DNA from: Amycolatopsis sulphurea
GTDB lineage: Bacteria > Actinomycetota > Actinomycetes > Mycobacteriales > Pseudonocardiaceae
Length of the DNA: 64,000 nucleotides
Assembly: GCF_002564045.1 (NCBI RefSeq)
Contig: NZ_PDJK01000001.1
Location: forward strand, 1,240,001-1,304,000
Reading direction: 5' to 3'
Below the pieces are notes generated by a model that worked only from the letters and a program-made list of their open reading frames with translations, was not told the origin of the DNA and made no database searches. Positions 41,650 to 49,525 of the stretch are shown piece after piece. Every line of letters starts with the position of its first letter. Position 1 is the first letter of the stretch. The translations under genes were made by a program, and so were the position numbers.

Positions 41650-42542
41650 CGGCGCACCGCCTCCTTCAAAATCCGTTCCACGGCGTTCTGCATCGGTTCG
41701 TGCGGGTCCAGCGCGATCGACGCCGCGCAGTCGCCCACCCACGCCTCGGCCACGAGTGCCGCGTCCGAGCCCCATTTCTCCGCCCGCTCGGCGGCGAGCC
41801 TGCCGCCGTCGAGCAGTGCCTGCCAGCGTTTCTGCAGGCCGGTCCGCAGTTCGTCGACCCCGGTGCCGTCCACCGCCACGGTCTTGTAGACCGCGTCCGC
41901 CCGGCCGGCCGCCAGCCGCAGGTGCCGCGCGGTCTCCGCGGCTCCGGGCCGGTCGGCCATGTTGACCACGAACGAGTCCGCGATCTCCATCAGCCCGGCC
42001 TTGATCGTCTGCACCGCGTCGCCCAGCCCCGGCACGGTGACCAGCAGGACGGTGTCGGCGACCTCGACGATCGCGACCTCGGTCTGCCCGGCGCCCACGG
42101 TCTCGATCAGCACCACGTCGAACAGGCCGGACAGCTCCAGCAGCCGCGCGATGTTGCGGGTGGCCCCGGCGACCGCGCCGTGCGAGCCGCGGCTGGCGAG
42201 GCTGCGCACGAACACCCCCGGCCGTCCGGCCAGGTGGGTCTCCATCCGGATCCGGTCGCCGAGCACGGCGCCGCCGCTGAGCGGGCTGGACGGGTCGATG
42301 GCCAGCACCGCGACCCGTTCGCCGACGTCCACAAAGGACTCGATCAGCCGTCCGGTGAGGGTGCTCTTGCCCGCGCCCGGCGGTCCGGTGATGCCCACGA
42401 TGTGGCAGGGCCGCGATGCCCGCGGCACCGACACCTCCCACGGCGGGCTGTTCTCCACCACGGTCACCGCACGGGCCAGTGGTGCCCACATCCCGGTGCG
42501 CGCTTTCTCGACCAGCGCGTCGATTTCGTCAGATTCGAACAA
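41637..42542 (-). CDS. meaB: MeaB-like G-protein chaperone of the B12 mutase
   Basis: 301 residues. Walker A GPPGAGKST (53-61), switch region ETVGAGQTEVAI, and the guanine-specificity motif as VNMADRPGA, where the usual form is NKAD. MeaB proteins gate adenosylcobalamin delivery to the mutase and release of damaged cofactor. It overlaps the ligase gene by 14 bases and the mutase gene by a few, so the chaperone and enzyme are made together. The NMAD change may loosen GTP specificity. Confidence 0.93.
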   Translation of the reverse strand: MFESDEIDALVEKARTGMWAPLARAVTVVENSPPWEVSVPRASRPCHIVGITGPPGAGKSTLTGRLIESFVDVGERVAVLAIDPSSPLSGGAVLGDRIRMETHLAGRPGVFVRSLASRGSHGAVAGATRNIARLLELSGLFDVVLIETVGAGQTEVAIVEVADTVLLVTVPGLGDAVQTIKAGLMEIADSFVVNMADRPGAAETARHLRLAAGRADAVYKTVAVDGTGVDELRTGLQKRWQALLDGGRLAAERAEKWGSDAALVAEAWVGDCAASIALDPHEPMQNAVERILKEAVRRWTS

Positions 42543-44004
42543 GGTCGATCGTCCCGTCCATGATCATCCGCTTCACCGCGTCCTTGGCGGCCTTGCCGAT
42601 CCCGGTGGTGGGGAAGGCCGTCACCAGCCCCGCCCCGCTCGGCCGCTGATACTTCGCGACCCCGGCCCGGCAGTGCGCCAGCAGTTCCGCGGCGCTGAGC
42701 GCGTGACCCGGCCGGGCCACCGCCACCACCACCGGTGTCTCGCCCCACCGCGGGCTCGGGATCCCCACGACGATCGCGCGTTCCACGGCCGGATGCCGGG
42801 CGGCGACCGCCTCGATCTCCACCGGCGCGATGTTGAATCCGCCGGAGATGATGATGTCCTTGCTGCGCCCGGTCAGGTGCACCAGCCCGCGCTCGTCGAT
42901 CCGGCCGAGATCCCCGGTGCGCATCGCGCCGTCCGGGGCGAGCGCCGCCTTCGTGGCCACCTCGTCCCGGTGATACCCGGCCATCCGGGCGGGACTCGCG
43001 CCGAGCAGTTCCCCGCCGCCTTCGGCATCCACCACCAGCCGCGTGGTGGGGAAGGCATAGCCGACCGTGCCCGGTTCTTCGCGCAGCAGCCGATGCGGGG
43101 CCGCGCTCAGCGGCAGCACCTCGGTCATCCCGTACAGCTGGTGGGTCTCCACCCCGGGCAGCTCGTCCCACCAGCGCTCCAGCAGCGGCACCGGCATCGG
43201 CTCGGAGGCGAACAGCACCCACCGCAGGTGGGCGAGCTTGCCCAGCGGCGCGTGTTCGAGCAGCCGGCTCAGGATGGTCGGCACCGCGTCGAAGGTGGTG
43301 GCGCGGGTGCAGGCGTCAGCCACGCGGTCGACGTCGAATCCCGGGAGGATCTCCAGGGAACCGCCCGTGCAGAGCACTGGGAGGACCTGTTCGGGGATGC
43401 ACGCGTGCAGCGGGAGGAACACCACCGACCGGTCGTCGGCGCAGAACGGGAACGCGGAAGTGAGCTGCAGGACCGCGTGCAGCATGGTCGCCTGGGTGTG
43501 CATGACGCCCTTGGGCAGCCCGGTGGACCCGCTGGTGAGCATGATCGTGCACACCGCTTCCGGCCGGACCTCGGGCAGCCTGCCCGCGCCCGTCGGCTCC
43601 GGATCGGCGCCCGGGTCCATCGGCAGCAGCTCGAAGTGCTCTGCCAGCGTTTCCCGGACCGGATCCCCGAGCTGCCCGGCGAAGACCCGTTTGGGCGCCA
43701 CCGAGGCCAGCTGACGCTGCGCGGTGCCCGCGTCGAGCATCGCGTTCACCGGTACCGCGATTCCACCGGCCCGCATGATCCCGAGGTAGGTGGCCACGTA
43801 GGCGGGCTCGTTCGCGCCGATCAGGCCGACCGGATCGCCCATCCGGTGCCCGCGGCGCAGCAGCAGCCGGGCGACTTCGCCCGCTCTGTCCCACAGGTCC
43901 CGATAGGTCCAGACCACCTGATCGCCGACGAGGGCGGGCGAGCCCGCGTGCGCCCGCGCCACCGCACCCACCCACGCCACGACGGAATCCGCCGCGACGG
44001 CCAC
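42529..44004 (-). CDS. Acyl-CoA ligase (ANL superfamily) of the B12-mutase operon
   Basis: 491 residues from GTG 44004, one base after the lyase stop. Motifs: TSGSTGLPKGV, YGMTE, MRTGDLGRIDERGLVHLTGRSKDIIISGGFNI and the terminal lysine region TTGIGKAAKDAVK. It activates a carboxylic acid as a CoA thioester. In 2-hydroxyisobutyrate-degrading bacteria a similar ligase accompanies the mutase and MeaB genes. Here the substrate is more likely an amino acid such as Aib, because the next gene upstream codes for an aminoacyl-CoA ammonia-lyase homologue. Confidence 0.9.
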   Translation of the reverse strand: MAVAADSVVAWVGAVARAHAGSPALVGDQVVWTYRDLWDRAGEVARLLLRRGHRMGDPVGLIGANEPAYVATYLGIMRAGGIAVPVNAMLDAGTAQRQLASVAPKRVFAGQLGDPVRETLAEHFELLPMDPGADPEPTGAGRLPEVRPEAVCTIMLTSGSTGLPKGVMHTQATMLHAVLQLTSAFPFCADDRSVVFLPLHACIPEQVLPVLCTGGSLEILPGFDVDRVADACTRATTFDAVPTILSRLLEHAPLGKLAHLRWVLFASEPMPVPLLERWWDELPGVETHQLYGMTEVLPLSAAPHRLLREEPGTVGYAFPTTRLVVDAEGGGELLGASPARMAGYHRDEVATKAALAPDGAMRTGDLGRIDERGLVHLTGRSKDIIISGGFNIAPVEIEAVAARHPAVERAIVVGIPSPRWGETPVVVAVARPGHALSAAELLAHCRAGVAKYQRPSGAGLVTAFPTTGIGKAAKDAVKRMIMDGTIDLVRI

Positions 44005-44005
44005 C

Positions 44006-44410
44006 TCAGGCTTCCCCGGGTGCCGTGCGATCGACGGTGGCGACGACGATGGTCGCCTCCGCCGTGGCCGCCAGGACGGGTTCGGTCAGGTTCCGGACGC
44101 CCTTGTCGTCGACGCCCAGTACTTTGTAGATCTTCGCTTCGATGGTGCGGCTGCGGCGGCCGCGCCGGACCACCTTCGCGACGCCTTCGACGAAATCGCC
44201 GACCCGCAGCGGTGCCAGGAACTGCACGGAATCGTAGGCCGCGCACAGGCCTTCGTCGCCGCCCTCGCGCAGGGCGATCTCGGTCTCCAGATCGGCGAAG
44301 ATCTCCATCGCCTTGGAGCCCGCGGCCAGGTCGCCGGCATACCGCGCGTCGGCAGGAGCCAAGCGGAGCCGGATGAAGGCGTCGTACTCGGTGGAGTTCG
44401 GCTGAACCAT
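44006..44410 (-). CDS. 3-aminobutyryl-CoA/beta-alanyl-CoA ammonia-lyase-like hotdog protein
   Basis: 134 residues from ATG 44410 with GAGAGGAG upstream. The pattern RLRLAPADARYAGDLAAGSKAMEIFADLETEIALREGGDEGL, then YDSVQFLAPLRVGDFVEGVAKV, closely follows clostridial 3-aminobutyryl-CoA ammonia-lyase (Kal) and beta-alanyl-CoA ammonia-lyase (Acl), including the DAxYAGxL start and GDEGL. It would remove ammonia from a 3-aminoacyl-CoA to give an enoyl-CoA. It is first in the five-gene operon and has an operator-like site 62 bp upstream. A plain hotdog thioesterase or MaoC-type hydratase fits the motifs less well. Confidence 0.8.
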   Translation of the reverse strand: MVQPNSTEYDAFIRLRLAPADARYAGDLAAGSKAMEIFADLETEIALREGGDEGLCAAYDSVQFLAPLRVGDFVEGVAKVVRRGRRSRTIEAKIYKVLGVDDKGVRNLTEPVLAATAEATIVVATVDRTAPGEA

Positions 44411-44471
44411 GGGACTCCTCTCCCCGGCCGGGACGACCCTGCCCCGGCACGGGACCCAGGTTAAGCCATAT

Positions 44472-44491
44472 CGACCCATATGACTAGGCCA
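44472..44491 (-). promoter_or_regulatory. Operator-like inverted repeat before the B12-mutase operon
   Basis: CGACCCA-TATGAC-TAGGCCA: perfect right arm, left arm 4 of 7. A CCATAT...ATATG repeat overlaps it, as at the ligase/GntR promoter at 12.6 kb. Confidence 0.62.
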
Positions 44492-44536
44492 TATCTGCCG
44501 AGTTTCCGCACACCTCACCGACCTGGCCGGATCGGC

Positions 44537-45577
44537 CTACTCGGCAGGCCGCCCGGGCACCCCCATCACGGTGCGCAGGACGCGCATCGCGTTGCCACCC
44601 AAGACCTTCCGGACGTCCTCGTCGCTGAACCCGCGCGAGACCATCTCGTCGGTCAGCTTCGGCAGATCCGCGGGCCGCTGGATCTCGGCGACCTCCCAGT
44701 CCGGGGTGAGTCCGAGGCCGGGGGCCTGCCAGCCGCCGAACACCTCGTCGAAGTAATCGTCGACGAAGTCCGGGCCCAGCCCCACCGCGTCGATCGAGCC
44801 GACCGAGGCCAGGTGCTCGATGTGGTCCACGACCCGGGCCGCGGTCGGGCGTGCGGGATCGATGAAGGGCGGGATGGCCGCCGCCACGCCGATCACGCCG
44901 CCGAGGTCGGAGATGGCCTTCACCTGCTGATCGGAGAGGTTGCGGTGCACGTCGGCGACCGCCCGGCAGCCGGAGTGGGTGGCCAGCAGCGGACGGCTCG
45001 CCCGGGCGAGCACGTCGTCCACCCCGGCCACGCCGAGGTGGCTGACGTCGAACACGATGCCCAGCCGCTCCATCTCGTCGAGCACCTCGATGCCCTGCGG
45101 GGTGAGCCCGCCACGGGAGAAATCGTCGAGGCCGCTGCCGTCGGCGAGAAAGGTCCGGCCGAGGTGGGCCAGCGAGACCACCCGCACCCCGACCCGGCCC
45201 ATGGTGCGGATCAGCTCCGGATCCTGGCCCAGCCCGTGCGCGCCTTCCAGCGCGAGCACGAACGCGATCCGCCCGGCCGCCACCGCGGCGTCGACCTCGG
45301 CGCCGGTCAGGCAGATCCGGACGTCGGCGGGGTGCTCCTCGGCGAGCCGGTGGATCCGCTCGGCCAGCAACAGGGTCCGGCGCAGCCCGCCCTCGGACTG
45401 GAACTGGTCCTCCAGGCAGATCGGCAGCACCTGCACCTTGACCCCGCCCGCGCGCAGCTGCGGCAGCCAGAATTCGGCGAAATGCCCCGGCTTGCCCCGG
45501 CGGTCGAAGTGGTCCACGAGCAGGATGAGGTCGTTGTGCAGATCGACGACCGTCGCGTTCCGGTGCAGCTCGGTCAT
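44537..45577 (-). CDS. M19 membrane dipeptidase (complete metal site)
   Basis: 346 residues. Unlike the two copies at the left edge it has the N-terminal HND metal motif (VVDLHNDLILLV). The remaining ligands are visible in FVLALEGAHGLG, VFDVSHLGVAG and LLATHSGCRAVADVHRNLSDQQ, and C-terminal GLGPDF and GGNAMRVL are typical. It hydrolyses dipeptides in the cytosol, including ones with unusual C-terminal residues. It lies directly upstream of the B12-mutase operon on the same strand, 126 bp away, which links dipeptide cleavage to the mutase pathway. Confidence 0.92.
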   Translation of the reverse strand: MTELHRNATVVDLHNDLILLVDHFDRRGKPGHFAEFWLPQLRAGGVKVQVLPICLEDQFQSEGGLRRTLLLAERIHRLAEEHPADVRICLTGAEVDAAVAAGRIAFVLALEGAHGLGQDPELIRTMGRVGVRVVSLAHLGRTFLADGSGLDDFSRGGLTPQGIEVLDEMERLGIVFDVSHLGVAGVDDVLARASRPLLATHSGCRAVADVHRNLSDQQVKAISDLGGVIGVAAAIPPFIDPARPTAARVVDHIEHLASVGSIDAVGLGPDFVDDYFDEVFGGWQAPGLGLTPDWEVAEIQRPADLPKLTDEMVSRGFSDEDVRKVLGGNAMRVLRTVMGVPGRPAE

Positions 45578-45630
45578 CGGGCACCCGCCGTGGACGGCCC
45601 GCGATGGTAAGACAGAGAATGTCTGATATC

Positions 45631-45650
45631 CATAGGCTCAAGCTAGGCTG
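45631..45650 (-). promoter_or_regulatory. Operator-like half site before the third dipeptidase
   Basis: On the reverse strand CAGCCTA-GCTTGA-GCCTATG: the left arm is 5 of 7 and shares CCTAGCTT with the sites at 780, 7573 and 11446. It is 54 bp before the start, the usual distance. The right arm is not conserved. Confidence 0.4.
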
Positions 45651-45722
45651 GGCCACCCCCGGGCGCAAGAACCACCCGGGGGTGCGCGCACGGTGCCGGA
45701 GCAGGCCGAACGATCGGTGTAT

Positions 45723-46072
45723 TCACCGCGACGCGCCGACCAGAGATCGGGTTCCGGGCGGGAGTCTCGCGGTGCCGCCTGCGAGGAAATGCAGGATCGC
45801 CTCCTGCAAAGCCCGGACCGCGCGCGGATGCTCCACGTCGCGGCGGTAGGCCAAGCGAACGACCCGGCTGAGGCCGGGTTCGGTGACCTGCGTGCGGCGG
45901 AACCGGGTGCCCACCACCGTGCTGGGCACCACCGCCAGTCCCAGCCCGGCCTGGACGAGCTCCAGCACCGCGTCCATCTCGCCGCCTTCGATCGCGAACA
46001 GCGGCTCGAACCCCTCCCCGAGGCAAGCGTTCACCGTCGTCTCCCTCAGGTCGTAGCCGCGGCGGATTCCCG
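45723..46072 (-). pseudogene. LysR-family regulator, C-terminal fragment
   Basis: About 115 residues of a LysR substrate-binding domain end: PGIRRGYDLRETVNACLGEGFEPLFAIEGGEMDAVLELVQAGLGLAVVPSTVV...ALQEAILHFL. The DNA-binding domain and the first part of the effector domain are absent: the frame becomes sequence of another gene (sdhB fragment, opposite strand) at about 46065. It is the left half of a deletion junction. Confidence 0.75.
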
Positions 46073-46495
46073 GTGGTCAAGGATCTCGTGGTCGACCGTT
46101 CCGCGTTTGACCGGATCGTTCAGGCCGGCGGCGACATCACCGCGCCCACCGGCAGCGCCCCCGAGGCGCACGCCACCCCGGTTCCCAAGGCGGACGCCGA
46201 CCTCGCCTTCGACAATGCGACCTGCATCGGCTGTGGTGCCTGCGTCGCGGCCTGCCCCAACGGTTCCGCGATGCTGTTCACCTCCGCCAAGGTGGCTCAC
46301 CTCAACGCATTGCCGCTGGGCCGGCCCGAACGCGCGCACCGCGTGCTGGACGTGGTGGAGACGATGGACGCGGAAGGCTTTGGCGGGTGCACGAATACCG
46401 GCGAGTGCGTGGCGTCCTGTCCAAAGGGGATTCCGCTGAGCAGCATCGCCGCGCTGAACCGCGAGTTCCTGCGCGCGAGCCGTTCCCGGCGGTGA
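46058..46495 (+). pseudogene. sdhB: Succinate dehydrogenase/fumarate reductase iron-sulfur subunit, C-terminal fragment
   Basis: About 145 residues from FPVVKDLVVDRSAFDRIVQAGG to the end: CIGCGACVAACPNGS and the second cluster CTNTGECVASCPKGIPL. The N-terminal ferredoxin domain with the 2Fe-2S cysteines is missing, as are sdhA and sdhC. An internal ATG at 46073 gives an open frame, but the protein could not form a normal complex. It is the right half of the deletion junction with the LysR fragment. Confidence 0.82.
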
Positions 46496-46520
46496 GAGGG
46501 CTCGCGGTGGACGGGCAGGT

Positions 46521-47759
46521 TCATTCGCCCGTGCCCGCCGGAATCGCGGGCACCGTCGCCGAAATCGCCGTGCCGCCACCGGGTTCGGACTCGATCTCCA
46601 GCCTGCCCGCCAAGCGTTGCACACGCCGCCGCAGCCCGGCCAAGCCGAGGCCGCCGGTGCCGGGCGCGGCGGACCGCGTCGCACCGGGGGTGAAGCCGAC
46701 GCCGTCGTCGCGGACGTCCAGGGTGACCAGATCCTCCATATAGGACAACGTCAACCCGACCCGGGCGGCCTGCGCGTGCTTGGCCACATTCGCCAGCGCC
46801 TCCTGCGCGGCGCGCAGCAGCGTTACCTCGACCTCCGCGTGCATCGGGCGGGCGTCGCCGGTGGTCGTCAGTGCGACGGCCACGTCGTTCACGTCCGCCC
46901 AGCGCCGGGCGACCTCGCCGATCGCGTCCGGGAGCCGTGCGTCCGCGAGCACGGCCGGTTCGACCGCGAGCACCGTCCGGCGGGCCTCGCCGAGGCTCTC
47001 CCTGGCCAGCTCCCGCGCGTTCGCCAGGTGCCGGCGCGCCGCCGGGCGTTCGTCGAGCGCTTGTTCCGCGGCTTGGACCTGGGTGAGGATCCCGGCCAGG
47101 CCCTGCGCCAGGGTGTCGTGGATCTCCCGCGCCGTCCGCTGCCGCTCGTCCTGCACGCCGGCCTCGCGGGCCTGGACGAGCAGCTGGGCGTGCAGACCGG
47201 CGTTCTCCGCCAGCGCGTCCTCCAGCTGGCGGTTGGCCTCGTGCAGCTCGCGTTCCCCGGCGACGTGGAAGAAGTGGAACAGCGCCCCGGACAACACCAT
47301 CGAAACCAGGCTGACGCCCAGCCATTCCCACCACAGCCCCTCGGCGCGAACGGCGCTGAGCCCACCCAGCACCGCCAGCGCCGAGGTCACCGCCGTGACC
47401 GACGCGCCCACGTACATCCAGCGGCCCTTGAGGAACCGGAACGCGAGCGGATAGCCGACCCAGGCGAAGAAGCCGTACCAGGGCGCGATCGCCACCAGCC
47501 CCGCGGTCAGCGACGCCAGCCCGGCGTAGTAGACCCCCATCACCGCAGCGGTTTCGTGCCATTGCGGGTGCGTGTCGAACCAGAGCAGCCACAGCACGGT
47601 CGCCGCGGACAGCGCGAGGGCCACCGGTGCCGGACCCTCACCGGCCGGCTCCAGCGTCACGGCCACGCCGACCGCGAGGAGGAAGTACGGGATCAGCCGC
47701 AGGATCACGCTGTCCCCCAGCCTCCCGCGACGCGGCACCGGCTCAGGCTCGACGCCCAC
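46521..47759 (-). CDS. Sensor histidine kinase (HisKA_3) without adjacent response regulator
   Basis: 412 residues from GTG 47759. Five to six membrane helices (residues ~20-165), a coiled region, phospho-acceptor ERQRTAREIHDTLAQGLAGILTQVQ, and the ATPase domain ending DDGVGFTPG...GGLGLAGLRRRVQRLAG. It lies three bases after the ABC permease gene in one operon. A LuxR-type response regulator normally follows in such loci. Here the next sequence is the sdhB fragment, so the partner was probably lost or lies elsewhere. Confidence 0.9.
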   Translation of the reverse strand: MGVEPEPVPRRGRLGDSVILRLIPYFLLAVGVAVTLEPAGEGPAPVALALSAATVLWLLWFDTHPQWHETAAVMGVYYAGLASLTAGLVAIAPWYGFFAWVGYPLAFRFLKGRWMYVGASVTAVTSALAVLGGLSAVRAEGLWWEWLGVSLVSMVLSGALFHFFHVAGERELHEANRQLEDALAENAGLHAQLLVQAREAGVQDERQRTAREIHDTLAQGLAGILTQVQAAEQALDERPAARRHLANARELARESLGEARRTVLAVEPAVLADARLPDAIGEVARRWADVNDVAVALTTTGDARPMHAEVEVTLLRAAQEALANVAKHAQAARVGLTLSYMEDLVTLDVRDDGVGFTPGATRSAAPGTGGLGLAGLRRRVQRLAGRLEIESEPGGGTAISATVPAIPAGTGE

Positions 47760-47762
47760 CCC

Positions 47763-48503
47763 TCACTCCCAACGGAAATACCGCGCGGCCAGCCCGCCGG
47801 CCACGATCGCCCACCCCAGCAGGACGGCCAGGTGCAGCAGCTGCGGCCAGTGCCCGGCGGTGGCGTCCTGCAATGACTGCACGCCCGCACCGAGCGGGGT
47901 GAAATCGCTGATCGTGCGCAGCACCGGGTTCATGCTGTCGCGCGGCAGCCACAACCCGGCGAAGAACATCAGCGGAAAGAACACCAGCGTGCCGATCGCA
48001 CCCGCGGCCTTGCCACTCGGCGCGATCGACGCGATCAACAGCCCGATCGCGAACAGCGCGAGCGCCACGAGCAGATAGCCGAGCACGTAGGCGACGGCCT
48101 GGCCGGGCAGCGGGACGTCGAAGGCGAAGCGGCCGATCAGCAGGACCACTACCATCGTGCCGGCCGAAAGCACAAGGGACATCAGCACTTGCGCCCCGAG
48201 CATCGCCCCGGGTTTCACCGGCGTGGTGCGCATCCGGCGCAGCACACCCTTTTCCCGGTATGTGGCGAACAGCTGGGACAACCCGTTCAACGCGAACATG
48301 GCCAGCCCCAACGCGATCACGATCGGCACGTACAGGCCGAGGATGGTGCCGCCGCCCAGCGAGGCCTGTGGCTCCCGCATGGACGGCACGAGGCCGAGCA
48401 CCACCAGCAGCAGCGGCGGGAACGCGAGCGCGAAGAACACGATCACCGGCTCGCGGAAGAACAGTTTGGTTTCGGTGGCGGTGAGCCGGGACAACGCGGA
48501 CAT
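47763..48503 (-). CDS. ABC-2 type transporter permease
   Basis: 246 residues with six membrane helices. LFATYREKGVLRRMRTTPVKPGAMLGAQVLMSLVLS and FPLMFFAGLWLPRDSMNPVLRTISDFTPLGAGVQSLQDA are typical of DrrB/ABC-2 exporters. With the ATPase encoded 10 bp upstream it forms a drug- or lipid-export complex. The kinase gene follows directly. Confidence 0.92.
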   Translation of the reverse strand: MSALSRLTATETKLFFREPVIVFFALAFPPLLLVVLGLVPSMREPQASLGGGTILGLYVPIVIALGLAMFALNGLSQLFATYREKGVLRRMRTTPVKPGAMLGAQVLMSLVLSAGTMVVVLLIGRFAFDVPLPGQAVAYVLGYLLVALALFAIGLLIASIAPSGKAAGAIGTLVFFPLMFFAGLWLPRDSMNPVLRTISDFTPLGAGVQSLQDATAGHWPQLLHLAVLLGWAIVAGGLAARYFRWE

Positions 48504-48513
48504 GCGAATCTCC

Positions 48514-49422
48514 TCAGACGTCGACGGGGCGGCCGGTGAGCGCGACGAACGCGTCGTCCAGCGTGGTCTGCTCGACCCTCAGGTCGGCGGCGGTGAGCTG
48601 GTTGCGGGCGAGCGTGGTGGTCACCGCGAGCAGCAGGTTCCCGGTGCCGGTGACCACGACCCGGCCGCCGGCGCGCTGCACCGACTCGACCTCGGGCAGC
48701 GCGGTCAGCAGCGCGTCGTCCAGCGGTGCGGACGGCCGGAATCGGATCCGCTGCCGGTCGTCCACCTTCGCGACCAGCCCGGCCGGCGTGTCCAGCGCGA
48801 CGACGCGGCCGGAGTCGATCACCGCGAGCCGGTCGCAGAGCCGTTCCGCCTCCTCCATGAAGTGCGTGACCAGCAGGATCGTCACGCCCCGGGCGCGGAT
48901 GCCCTCGATCAGGTCCCACACGTCCCGGCGCGCCTGCGGATCGAGCCCGGTGGTCAGCTCGTCGAGCACGGCCACCTTCGGGCTGCCGAGCAGGGCCAGC
49001 GCGATCGACAACCGCTGTTTCTGCCCGCCGGACAGCCGCCGGAACTGCGTGCCGAGCTTGTCGCCGAGGCCCAGCAGGCCCGCCAGCTCACGCCAGTCGG
49101 CCGGGTCGCGGTAGAACGAGCTGTAGAGCTCCAGCGCTTCGCCGACCCGCAGCTTCTCCTGCAGCTCGCTTTCCTGCAACTGCACGCCGACCAGCTCGCG
49201 CAGCTCACCCTCCTCGCGGTGCGGGTCGAGCCCGCACACCCGGATGCTGCCGCCGTCCGGGGTGCGCAACCCCTCCACGCATTCCACGGTCGTGGTCTTG
49301 CCTGCCCCGTTGGGGCCCAGAATCCCGAAGATCTCGCCCGGCTCGACGGCGAAGCTCACCCCGTTGACCGCGGTGTGCTCGCCGTAGCGCTTGACGAGGC
49401 CGTCCACCTCGATGATCGCCAT
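48514..49422 (-). CDS. ABC exporter ATPase (DrrA/CcmA type)
   Basis: 302 residues from ATG 49422. Walker A GPNGAGKTT, Q-loop region VGVQLQESELQEKL, signature LSGGQKQR, Walker B VAVLDELTTGLDPQ, and a C-terminal DrrA-like extension ending VEQTTLDDAFVALTGRPV. Walker B reads DELTTGLD where most have DEPT, as in a known subset. First gene of the ATPase-permease-kinase operon. Confidence 0.92.
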   Translation of the reverse strand: MAIIEVDGLVKRYGEHTAVNGVSFAVEPGEIFGILGPNGAGKTTTVECVEGLRTPDGGSIRVCGLDPHREEGELRELVGVQLQESELQEKLRVGEALELYSSFYRDPADWRELAGLLGLGDKLGTQFRRLSGGQKQRLSIALALLGSPKVAVLDELTTGLDPQARRDVWDLIEGIRARGVTILLVTHFMEEAERLCDRLAVIDSGRVVALDTPAGLVAKVDDRQRIRFRPSAPLDDALLTALPEVESVQRAGGRVVVTGTGNLLLAVTTTLARNQLTAADLRVEQTTLDDAFVALTGRPVDV

Positions 49423-49525
49423 GCCCCCGAGCCTGCCGCGCGACCCCGGTCCCCGGATCGACTGCCCGGCCGGAACGCTGGGGCAGGTGGTGGATCCGCG
49501 CATCCACTGATCGGTGGATGCGGCG

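Noticed and set aside
44006..44410. MaoC-type enoyl-CoA hydratase or thioesterase
   Set aside because: The sequence follows the DAxYAGxL...GDEGL...FLAPxxxGDF pattern of aminoacyl-CoA ammonia-lyases better than either family, although the fold is the same.
45604..45849. Forward frame between the dipeptidase and the LysR fragment
   Set aside because: It overlaps the promoter of the dipeptidase and the end of the LysR fragment and has no recognisable protein features.
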